NCBI GenBank assembly: GCA_045614505.1
Contig: JAZLDA010000112.1
Location: forward strand, 1 to 6,784
Origin: SIG607 sp045614505
GTDB lineage: Bacteria > Bacillota > Clostridia > Oscillospirales > Acutalibacteraceae
DNA: 6,784 bases
Reading direction: 5' to 3'
Part shown: piece after piece, positions 1 to 5,168 of the stretch
How positions within the stretch are numbered: the stretch's first letter is position 1
Layout of the letters: each line of letters opens with the position of its first letter
Position numbers and translations under genes: made by a program
Notes under the pieces: model-generated
Told to the model about the DNA's origin: nothing
What the model saw: only the letters and a program-made list of their open reading frames with translations
The model's database searches: none

Positions 1-58
1 TGTCGCGGATGCCGAACTTTCTGTGTCCGTTAGCATCCAGTTGTGTAACTTTTGCCAT
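1..58 (-). CDS. N-terminus of a probable GPH/MFS-type sugar (hexuronide):cation symporter (partial)
   Basis: Only the first 19 codons are inside the window; the gene runs leftward off the edge. Reading the minus strand from the ATG at 58-56 gives MAKVTQLDANGHRKFGIRD, with no stop. A GAGGGAG ribosome binding site (plus-strand positions 64-70) lies 5 nt upstream of the ATG, so the start is well supported. The KFGIRD stretch resembles the segment just before the first membrane helix of clostridial glycoside-pentoside-hexuronide symporters, which often continue as D-K-x-G-Y-x-F-G-D. That family imports uronides and other glycosides with Na+ or H+. The gene is divergent from an AraC regulator and hexuronate catabolic genes, which fits uptake of the pathway substrate. 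The family call rests on recalled similarity of a few residues plus context. That a gene starts here is much surer than what it encodes. Confidence 0.55.
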   Translation of the reverse strand, partial: MAKVTQLDANGHRKFGIRD

Positions 59-84
59 GAAATCTCCCTCTTTTCTTAAAATTT

Positions 85-98
85 AGGCAAAAATGCCT
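85..98. repeat. Perfect short inverted repeat AGGCA-AAAA-TGCCT
   Basis: The two 5-bp arms (85-89 and 94-98) are exact reverse complements around an AAAA spacer. The element lies 27 nt upstream of the transporter ATG, between the candidate minus-strand -10 (120-125) and the ribosome binding site. It would therefore fall in the 5' leader of that transcript, either as a repressor site or as a small hairpin. The symmetry is directly visible; its function is a guess, and 5-bp arms can arise by chance. Confidence 0.4.
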
Positions 99-126
99 CA
101 AAATGATATTGCTATTTTAAGTATAG

Positions 127-158
127 ATTATTTCACATAATATCGTGAGTAAAATAAT
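127..158. repeat. Imperfect dyad, candidate operator in the divergent region
   Basis: ATTATTTCAC (127-136) faces GTGA-gtaa-AATAAT (145-158). TCAC/GTGA and ATTATT/AATAAT are reverse-complementary, with four extra bases in the right arm. The element sits just upstream of the candidate transporter -10 on the minus strand and about 45 nt upstream of the regulator's -35. This position suits a site for the AraC protein or a second regulator. The AT-rich background raises the chance of accidental symmetry. Confidence 0.3.
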
Positions 159-201
159 AATTTATTTTTGTATTATCTTTATTATATATGTAAAAATACT
201 G

Positions 202-230
202 TTGTAATTGAACAAAAGTTATGTTAGAAT
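202..230 (+). promoter_or_regulatory. Promoter of the AraC-type regulator gene
   Basis: TTGTAA (202-207, four of six matches to TTGACA) is followed by an exact 17-nt spacer and TAGAAT (225-230, five of six matches to TATAAT). An extended TGn motif lies immediately before the -10 (222-224). Transcription would start near 237, leaving a leader of about 46 nt before the ATG at 283. A sigma-A type promoter here makes translation from the TTG at 208 impossible, because that codon lies in the promoter spacer. The promoter may also drive the downstream uxu genes by read-through. Confidence 0.6.
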
Positions 231-266
231 AAATAAGGCAATTATGGAAAATAGTGTGATTTTTCT

Positions 267-274
267 AAAAGGGG
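267..274 (+). promoter_or_regulatory. Ribosome binding site that sets the regulator start
   Basis: AAAAGGGG ends 8 nt before the ATG at 283. The alternative in-frame starts, TTG 208 and ATG 244, have no comparable purine-rich site at the right distance. This is the main sequence reason, with the promoter position, for placing the start at 283. Confidence 0.6.
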
Positions 275-282
275 ATACAGGG

Positions 283-1518
283 ATGTATTATATAAACGAA
301 CTCAGCTTTCTTTGCGAAATACTGAGAAAGAGCTTCGTTAATACTGCAATACTTTCTCCGGAGGATTCCATTGCTAAGGTGATGGACACTTTATATAACC
401 CGGTTTTAAGCACAATGAACTTCTTTAATATCACCGTAGGTGAGTATACAGGCAAGGTTGAGCCCTTTACATTGTATAAATCCTCTGACGCGTTGGGTTT
501 TAGTTATATGTATATGCTCCTTCCCGATACCGAAAAGCCTTCCTTTCTGTTTATAGGACCATTTCTGAATTATGACTTTTCCTCACGGCAAATACTGGAA
601 ATAGCTGAACGATGCGGAGTAGACCCTAAAAATCAACAAATTTTCAACAAACTTTATGATAATATCCCCATAATACCTGAAAACAGCAATCTTTATATAG
701 TTGTGGATATTTTCTGTGAGAGAATGTGGAGAAATGCTTCCTTTTCCATAGTTGATGTTCAGAAAGAATGGCAGTTCCCCGTGTCTCCCATAAACAATTC
801 TGCAGTAGATGACAGCGATATAGCTCTTATTAATATGAAGGCTATGGAAAAACGGTACGAATATGAAAATGAACTTATGCAGGCTGTCTCCTTGGGACAG
901 ATTCATAAGGTCGATATGCTGTTGGGCGGATTTAATATAGAATCTTTTGAAAAACGTACTGCAGATGTATTGCGAAATATGAAAAACTATTGTATAATAA
1001 TGAATACGTTGCTGAGAAAAGCAGCAGAAAACGGAGGAGTACATCCTATTTATCTCGATAGAGTTTCTTCGGGCTTTGCACAACGAATAGAACAGCTCCT
1101 TTCCACAGCCGAGGGCAATTCCCTTATGAGGGAGATGTTCCGAAGTTATTGCAGGCTTGTCCGTAAACATTCAATGAAGGACTATTCTCCTATTGTGCAA
1201 AAAACAATAGTTATTATTGAGTCGGATTTGTCGTCTAATTTAACACTCAGCACACTGGCTTCCCGCCAGAATTTAAGCGCGGGCTACCTTTCCACCATTT
1301 TCAGAAAAGAAACCGGAAAGACCATAACCGAATATATAAGAGAAAAGCGCATAAAACATGCGGCGTTTCTGCTTAGCACCACTCATTTGCAAATACAGAC
1401 CGTGGCTCTTCATTGCGGAATAATGGATGTGCAGTACTTCTCCAAAACCTTCAAAAAGCAGATGGGCAAGACACCCAAGGAATACAGAGAAGCAATGAAG
1501 CAAACAACCTTTAAATAA
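283..1518 (+). CDS. AraC-family transcriptional regulator, probable controller of the hexuronate genes
   Basis: This encodes a 411-residue protein starting MYYINELSFL. The last ~105 residues form the AraC/XylS DNA-binding domain. The first helix-turn-helix is at about 320-343 (LTLSTLASRQNLSAGYLSTI region). The second, at about 371-395, runs into the family signature F-x-K-x-x-G-x-T-P-x-x-Y-R at about 390-402. The N-terminal ~190 residues contain the YMYMLLPDTEKPSFLFIGPF stretch seen in many clostridial AraC regulators, presumably a ligand-sensing part; I do not recognise a named domain such as a cupin. The reading frame stays open back to a TTG at 208, but that start lies inside the promoter, so ATG 283 with its AAAAGGGG site is preferred. 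The gene is divergent from the transporter and only 52 nt upstream of uxuA, so it probably controls both in response to a uronate or pathway intermediate. The ligand is inferred from context only. Confidence 0.88.
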   Translation: MYYINELSFLCEILRKSFVNTAILSPEDSIAKVMDTLYNPVLSTMNFFNITVGEYTGKVEPFTLYKSSDALGFSYMYMLLPDTEKPSFLFIGPFLNYDFSSRQILEIAERCGVDPKNQQIFNKLYDNIPIIPENSNLYIVVDIFCERMWRNASFSIVDVQKEWQFPVSPINNSAVDDSDIALINMKAMEKRYEYENELMQAVSLGQIHKVDMLLGGFNIESFEKRTADVLRNMKNYCIIMNTLLRKAAENGGVHPIYLDRVSSGFAQRIEQLLSTAEGNSLMREMFRSYCRLVRKHSMKDYSPIVQKTIVIIESDLSSNLTLSTLASRQNLSAGYLSTIFRKETGKTITEYIREKRIKHAAFLLSTTHLQIQTVALHCGIMDVQYFSKTFKKQMGKTPKEYREAMKQTTFK

Positions 1519-1537
1519 TTTCGGCAGACAGCCGAAA
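1519..1537 (+). other. Stem-loop between araC and uxuA without a T-tract
   Basis: Directly after the regulator's stop codon, TTTCGGC (1519-1525) and GCCGAAA (1531-1537) form a perfect 7-bp stem around the loop AGACA. On the plus strand it is followed by A residues rather than T residues, so it is not a canonical intrinsic terminator. It could slow or partly stop transcription, or serve as an RNA-processing or 3'-end protecting stem that separates regulator mRNA from enzyme mRNA. No convincing separate uxuA promoter is visible between it and the ribosome binding site, so some read-through from the regulator gene is likely. Confidence 0.5.
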
Positions 1538-1570
1538 AAATATATAAAAATAAATTCAGGAGGATGAATT

Positions 1571-2623
1571 ATGAATATGAAGCTATCCTTCCGTCATTAC
1601 GGAGACGGAGACCCCGTATCTCTCAAATACATTTCTCAGATACCGGGTATGCGCTCTATCGTTTCGGCGGTTTACGATGTTAAGCCCGGTGAGGTGTGGC
1701 CTGAGGAAAGCCTTAGCAAAATCAAAAAGCAGTGCGAGGAAAACGGACTTGTTTTTGATGTTGTTGAGTCTATCCCCGTTCACGAGGATATAAAGCTGGG
1801 CAGAGGTGACGTGGATAAACTTTTGCAGGTTTACTGTGAAAACATTCGCCGCTGTGCAAAGTACGGCGTTAAATGTGTTACATATAACTTTATGCCTGTA
1901 TTTGACTGGACACGCACACAGCTTGACAAGGAAGCAAAGGATGGCTCTACCAGTCTCGTAATGTACTGGGAGCAGATGAAGGGGCTTGACCCCTTAAAGG
2001 ATGATATTCATCTTCCCGGTTGGGATTCAAGTTATACTCAGGATGAGGTTCGCGAGCTGATTTCTGCATACGGTGAAATCGGTGAAGAGGGACTCTGGAA
2101 AAACCTTGAAAAGTTCCTCAAAAAGGTGATTCCCGTGGCAGAGGAATGTGGCGTAAGAATGGCAATTCATCCCGATGACCCGCCTTATCCCATTTTCGGT
2201 CTTCCCAGAATTATTACAAACGAGGAAAACCTTGACCGTTTCCTCAGTATTGTTGACAGCCCTGCAAACTCACTTTGTCTGTGTACCGGAAGTCTCGGCT
2301 GTGCAGAGAGTAATGATATTCCTAAAATGGTGCGCAAATATGCAAAGATGGACAGAATCGCATTTATGCATATCCGTAATGTAAAGATTATGGAGGACGG
2401 TTCCTTTGAAGAGAGAGCGCACCTTTCCTCCTGTGGAAGTCTTGATATTTACGATATCGTTAAGGGACTTGTGGAAAACAATTACAGCGGCTATGTTCGT
2501 CCCGACCACGGCAGAATGATTTGGGGCGAAACAGGAAAACCGGGTTACGGACTTTTCGACAGAGCGCTGGGCGCAGCATATATCAACGGTCTTTTCGAAG
2601 CCTGTGAAAAAGGAGAAAAATAA
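1571..2623 (+). CDS. uxuA: Mannonate dehydratase UxuA
   Basis: Converts D-mannonate to 2-keto-3-deoxy-D-gluconate (EC 4.2.1.8), a cytoplasmic Mn2+-dependent step of hexuronate breakdown. The protein is 350 residues, about the family length, and full. The residues expected to bind metal are present in order: His200 (AIHPDDPP), Cys238 (LCLCTGS), His267 (FMHIRN) and Asp312 (RPDHGR). His313 and Tyr326 (KPGYGLFDRALG) match positions known to matter for catalysis in the Streptococcus suis enzyme. The FRHYGDGDPVSL N-terminus and the IPVHEDIKLGRGD segment are typical. AGGAGG at 1558-1563 lies 7 nt before the ATG; a second ATG two codons on is possible but too close to that site. The stop codon overlaps the uxuB start by one base, and the last codons supply the uxuB ribosome binding site, indicating coupled translation. 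Confidence 0.95.
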   Translation: MNMKLSFRHYGDGDPVSLKYISQIPGMRSIVSAVYDVKPGEVWPEESLSKIKKQCEENGLVFDVVESIPVHEDIKLGRGDVDKLLQVYCENIRRCAKYGVKCVTYNFMPVFDWTRTQLDKEAKDGSTSLVMYWEQMKGLDPLKDDIHLPGWDSSYTQDEVRELISAYGEIGEEGLWKNLEKFLKKVIPVAEECGVRMAIHPDDPPYPIFGLPRIITNEENLDRFLSIVDSPANSLCLCTGSLGCAESNDIPKMVRKYAKMDRIAFMHIRNVKIMEDGSFEERAHLSSCGSLDIYDIVKGLVENNYSGYVRPDHGRMIWGETGKPGYGLFDRALGAAYINGLFEACEKGEK

Positions 2624-3474
2624 TGAACGCTAATGTAATTAATACCGATTTAAACGGCAAGGTTGCCGTAGTAACGGGCGCAGGCGGTGTGCTCTGCAGT
2701 TATTTTGCAAAAGTTATGGCACGTGCAGGCGCAAAGGTGGCGCTTCTCGACCTTAACGAGGAAGCCGCAAAGACTTTTGCCGATGAAATCATCGCCGAGG
2801 GCGGTGTGGCAAAGGCTTATGCCTGCAATGTGCTTGATAAAAATATCTGCGGTGAAGTTGCTAAAAAAGTTCTTGAAGAATTAGGTCCCTGTGATATACT
2901 TATAAACGGTGCAGGCGGTAACAACCCCAGAGCAACCACCGATAAGGAATATTATGAGCCCGGTGATATTGATGCCGACACAAAGAGCTTCTTTGACCTT
3001 GATTCTGACGGAGTGGGCTTTGTGTTTAATCTTAACTTCCTCGGAACTCTAATTCCTACACAGTGCTTTGCCGCTCAGATGCTGGGCAGAAAGGGTTGTA
3101 ACATAATTAACATTTCCTCTATGAATGCCTACACCCCACTTACCAAAATCCCTGCATATTCCGGCGCAAAGGCAGCTATCTCCAACTTTACACAGTGGTT
3201 GGCTGTTCATTTCTCCCGTGAGGGTATCAGAGTAAATGCAATTGCTCCCGGCTTTTTCTCTACTAAGCAGAATGAAAAGCTTCTCTGGAATGAAGATGGA
3301 ACTCCTACAGCCAGAACAGGAAAAATTCTTGCCGCAACTCCCATGGGCCGTTTTGGTGAAACCCAGGAGCTTGAGGGAAGTCTCCTTTTCCTTACAAATG
3401 AAAAGGCTGCAGGCTTTATTACAGGTATAGTAATTCCCGTTGACGGCGGCTTCTCCGCATATTCGGGCGTATAA
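2623..3474 (+). CDS. uxuB: D-fructuronate reductase (mannonate oxidoreductase), SDR type, UxuB
   Basis: Reduces D-fructuronate to D-mannonate with NAD(P)H (EC 1.1.1.57). This 283-residue protein is a short-chain dehydrogenase/reductase, resembling the Bacillus-type UxuB rather than the longer, unrelated E. coli enzyme. Visible SDR elements are the cofactor loop VVTGAGGVLC (16-25), the NGAGG motif (95-99), Asn138 in the FNLNFLG segment, the ISS serines 165-166 and the YSGAK active site with Tyr179 and Lys183. PVDGGFSAYSG forms the usual C-terminal end. The classical TGxxxGxG ending is altered to VLC, which I recall as usual for this subfamily. The ATG at 2623 shares one base with the uxuA stop, and AAGGAG (2610-2615) lies 7 nt upstream. 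Its place directly after uxuA and before kdgA/kdgK strongly supports the substrate; from sequence alone, another sugar-acid SDR remains possible. Confidence 0.9.
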   Translation: MNANVINTDLNGKVAVVTGAGGVLCSYFAKVMARAGAKVALLDLNEEAAKTFADEIIAEGGVAKAYACNVLDKNICGEVAKKVLEELGPCDILINGAGGNNPRATTDKEYYEPGDIDADTKSFFDLDSDGVGFVFNLNFLGTLIPTQCFAAQMLGRKGCNIINISSMNAYTPLTKIPAYSGAKAAISNFTQWLAVHFSREGIRVNAIAPGFFSTKQNEKLLWNEDGTPTARTGKILAATPMGRFGETQELEGSLLFLTNEKAAGFITGIVIPVDGGFSAYSGV

Positions 3475-3475
3475 G

Positions 3476-3480
3476 AAAGG
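3476..3480 (+). promoter_or_regulatory. Ribosome binding site that sets the kdgA start
   Basis: AAAGG (extending as AAAGGTGAT) ends 8 nt before the ATG at 3489. An in-frame GTG at 3480 overlaps this site and has no upstream site of its own, so ATG 3489 is the better start. Confidence 0.6.
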
Positions 3481-3488
3481 TGATAAAA

Positions 3489-4043
3489 ATGGAAAAATTT
3501 GTACCCGTTGTAGTTATTAAGGAGCTTAACGAGACCGACAAGATTCTCACAGCTCTTAAAAATAACGGAATCAACTGTGCGGAGATTACCTTCCGTACCG
3601 CTTGCGCAAAAGAGGCAATAGAATATGCAGTCAAAAACTATCCCGAGATGAGTATCGGCGCAGGCACTGTTATAAATGCACAGCAGTGTGAGGATGCACT
3701 CTCTGCAGGCGCACAGTTTATTGTGTCTCCCGGTCTTTCGGTTGATGTTGCAAAAATCTGTAAGAGCAGAAATATCCCTTATTATCCCGGCTGTGTAACT
3801 CCCACTGAGATTATGCAGGCAATAGACCTCGGTATTACCACAGTTAAATTCTTCCCCGCTAATGTTTACGGTGGTCTTGCCGCATTAAAGGCGCTTTCCG
3901 CTCCCTTCCCGCAGGTTAAATTTATTCCTACAGGCGGTGTTGACAGAAGCAATATTGATGAATTCTTAGCCTTTGATAAAATCGAGGCTATCGGCGGCAG
4001 CTTCTTTGTTAAGGAAGCGCTGGAAAAAATGGAGGGTAAATAA
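3489..4043 (+). CDS. kdgA: 2-keto-3-deoxy-6-phosphogluconate (KDPG) aldolase
   Basis: Cleaves KDPG to pyruvate and D-glyceraldehyde-3-phosphate (EC 4.1.2.14); relatives also act on 4-hydroxy-2-oxoglutarate. The 184-residue protein is a class I aldolase TIM barrel. Lys120 in TTVKFFPA is the expected Schiff-base lysine. Glu32 and Arg36 in AEITFRT match the catalytic Glu and the Arg of Eda. GAGTV (57-61), VSPG (79-82), PGCVTPTE (100-107), PTGGV (147-151) and GGS (169-171) form the usual substrate and phosphate contacts. The protein ends only 13 residues after GGS, shorter than E. coli Eda (213 residues), so the final helix seems reduced. The frame is clean, the terminal EG codons provide the kdgK ribosome binding site, and all active-site residues lie before the short end, so I read it as intact. 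It begins 14 nt after uxuB. Confidence 0.93.
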   Translation: MEKFVPVVVIKELNETDKILTALKNNGINCAEITFRTACAKEAIEYAVKNYPEMSIGAGTVINAQQCEDALSAGAQFIVSPGLSVDVAKICKSRNIPYYPGCVTPTEIMQAIDLGITTVKFFPANVYGGLAALKALSAPFPQVKFIPTGGVDRSNIDEFLAFDKIEAIGGSFFVKEALEKMEGK

Positions 4044-4044
4044 T

Positions 4045-5067
4045 ATGGCAAAAATAGTTACATTCGGTGAAATAATGCTTCGCCTTGCACCTAACGGCTA
4101 CTACCGTTTTTTTCAGAATGACCAGATGCAGGCAACCTTCGGCGGCGGTGAGGCAAATGTTGCGGTTTCCCTTGCTAATTACGGTATGGACAGCGTATAT
4201 GTTACAAAGCTTCCTAAGCACGCAATAGGACAGGCTGCTGTTAATTCTCTGCGTTATTTCGGCGTTGACACAAGCAAAATAACAAGAGGCGGCGACAGAG
4301 TAGGTATTTACTACCTTGAAAAAGGCGCTTCTCAGAGAGGCTCGGTTTGTATTTATGACAGAGCACACTCTGCTATTCAGGAAGCAAGTGTTAATGACTT
4401 TGATTGGGACAGCATTTTCGAGGGCGCTGACTGGTTCCACTTTACCGGTATTACTCCCGCTCTTGGTGCTAACGTTGTTGAAATCTGCAGAGAAGCCTGT
4501 AAAGCCGCAAAGGCAAAGGGTGTGAAAATCTCCTGTGACTTAAACTACAGAGGTAAGCTCTGGACAAGAGAGCAGGCAAGAGAGGCTATGACCGACCTTT
4601 GTCAGTATGTTGATGTTTGCATTTCTAATGAAGAGGATGCTAAGGATGTATTCGGTATTGAAGCAGAGGGCACCGATATTTACGGCGGTAAATTAAACCA
4701 CGAAGGTTATAAATCGGTTGCAAAGCAGCTTGCTGATAAATTCGGCTTTGAAAAGGTTGCAATTACACTGCGCTCCTCTATTTCCGCCAGTGATAACGAC
4801 TGGGCAGGTATGCTTTATGACGGTGAGGATTATTACTTCTCAAAGAGCTATCATCTGCACATCGTTGACCGTGTTGGCGGCGGCGACTCCTTTGGCGGCG
4901 GACTGATTTATGCAATTCTTTCCGGAAAGAGCAGTGCCGAGGTTATTGAGTTTGCAGTTGCGGCATCTGCACTTAAACATTCCGTTGAGGGCGACTATAA
5001 CAGAGTGGGTGTCAGCGAAGTTGAAAAGCTTGCAGGCGGCGATGGCTCAGGACGCGTACAAAGATAA
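4045..5067 (+). CDS. kdgK: 2-keto-3-deoxygluconate (KDG) kinase, PfkB family
   Basis: Phosphorylates 2-keto-3-deoxy-D-gluconate at the 6 position with ATP (EC 2.7.1.45), making the substrate of the adjacent aldolase. The protein is 340 residues, normal for the family. It begins with the typical sugar-kinase strand VTFGEIMLRLAP, has the GGGEANVAVSLA motif (33-44) that contacts the sugar, and carries the second PfkB signature DRVGGGDSFGGG (275-286), with Asp281 as the catalytic base. The DLNYR (165-169) and ISNEED (193-198) segments are also typical of KDG kinases. ATG 4045 is chosen because GGAGGG (4031-4036) is 8 nt upstream. A longer frame reaching back to 3973 would run through the kdgA coding region and adds nothing family-like. 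It is separated from the kdgA stop by one base and is the last gene before a strong terminator. Confidence 0.93.
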   Translation: MAKIVTFGEIMLRLAPNGYYRFFQNDQMQATFGGGEANVAVSLANYGMDSVYVTKLPKHAIGQAAVNSLRYFGVDTSKITRGGDRVGIYYLEKGASQRGSVCIYDRAHSAIQEASVNDFDWDSIFEGADWFHFTGITPALGANVVEICREACKAAKAKGVKISCDLNYRGKLWTREQAREAMTDLCQYVDVCISNEEDAKDVFGIEAEGTDIYGGKLNHEGYKSVAKQLADKFGFEKVAITLRSSISASDNDWAGMLYDGEDYYFSKSYHLHIVDRVGGGDSFGGGLIYAILSGKSSAEVIEFAVAASALKHSVEGDYNRVGVSEVEKLAGGDGSGRVQR

Positions 5068-5074
5068 ATTGACT

Positions 5075-5108
5075 AAAATTCCCGAAGACATTCTTCGGGA
5101 ATTTTTTT
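5075..5108 (+). terminator. Intrinsic terminator of the uxu-kdg operon
   Basis: AAAATTCCCGAAGA (5075-5088) pairs perfectly with TCTTCGGGAATTTT (5092-5105) around a 3-nt CAT loop. The T-run spans 5102-5108. The hairpin begins 8 nt after the kdgK stop, so it ends the operon and separates it from the acyltransferase gene. Confidence 0.93.
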
Positions 5109-5109
5109 G

Positions 5110-5138
5110 TTTATATTTCATATGTTTTATGATATAAT
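5110..5138 (+). promoter_or_regulatory. Promoter of the acyltransferase gene
   Basis: TTTATA (5110-5115, four of six matches to the -35 consensus) is followed by a 17-nt spacer and a perfect TATAAT (5133-5138), with an extended TGa directly before the -10 (5130-5132). It starts immediately after the terminator T-run and would give a leader of about 25 nt. This supports independent, probably constitutive, transcription of the next gene. Confidence 0.65.
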
Positions 5139-5168
5139 GTAAATATATCTTAGTTTGAGGAGAAAAAT

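Larger units (their letters stand above)
59..282. promoter_or_regulatory. Divergent control region between the transporter and the araC-type regulator
   Basis: This 224-nt stretch is AT-rich and contains no convincing gene. It holds the ribosome binding sites of both flanking genes, a good promoter for the regulator (202-230), and two inverted repeats (85-98 and 127-158) placed where operators for the leftward gene would be expected. On the minus strand a TATACT hexamer (plus-strand 125-120) could be the -10 element of the transporter promoter, but no acceptable -35 lies 16-18 nt upstream of it. If that promoter is real it would need an activator, which would suit an AraC protein; this is inference. 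Confidence 0.6.

Noticed and set aside
208..282. N-terminal extension of the AraC regulator from a TTG codon
   Set aside because: The TTG lies in the spacer of a good promoter (202-230) and has no ribosome binding site; ATG 283 has one.
583..1170. 195-codon open frame on the minus strand inside the regulator gene
   Set aside because: It is antisense to a clear AraC gene, is Cys/His/Tyr-rich as expected of a shadow frame, and has no recognisable domain.
1519..1540. Hairpin after araC as an intrinsic terminator
   Set aside because: It is followed by A residues instead of a T-tract on the plus strand, so it is kept only as an unassigned stem-loop.
3480..3488. GTG start for the KDPG aldolase three codons upstream
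   Set aside because: The GTG overlaps the AAAGGTGAT ribosome binding site that serves ATG 3489.
3973..4044. Upstream extension of the KDG kinase frame into kdgA
   Set aside because: It lies wholly within the kdgA coding region, adds residues unlike the family, and the ribosome binding site fits ATG 4045.
4009..4440. 143-codon minus-strand frame across kdgA/kdgK
   Set aside because: It is antisense to two well-supported enzymes and shows no family features or upstream signals.
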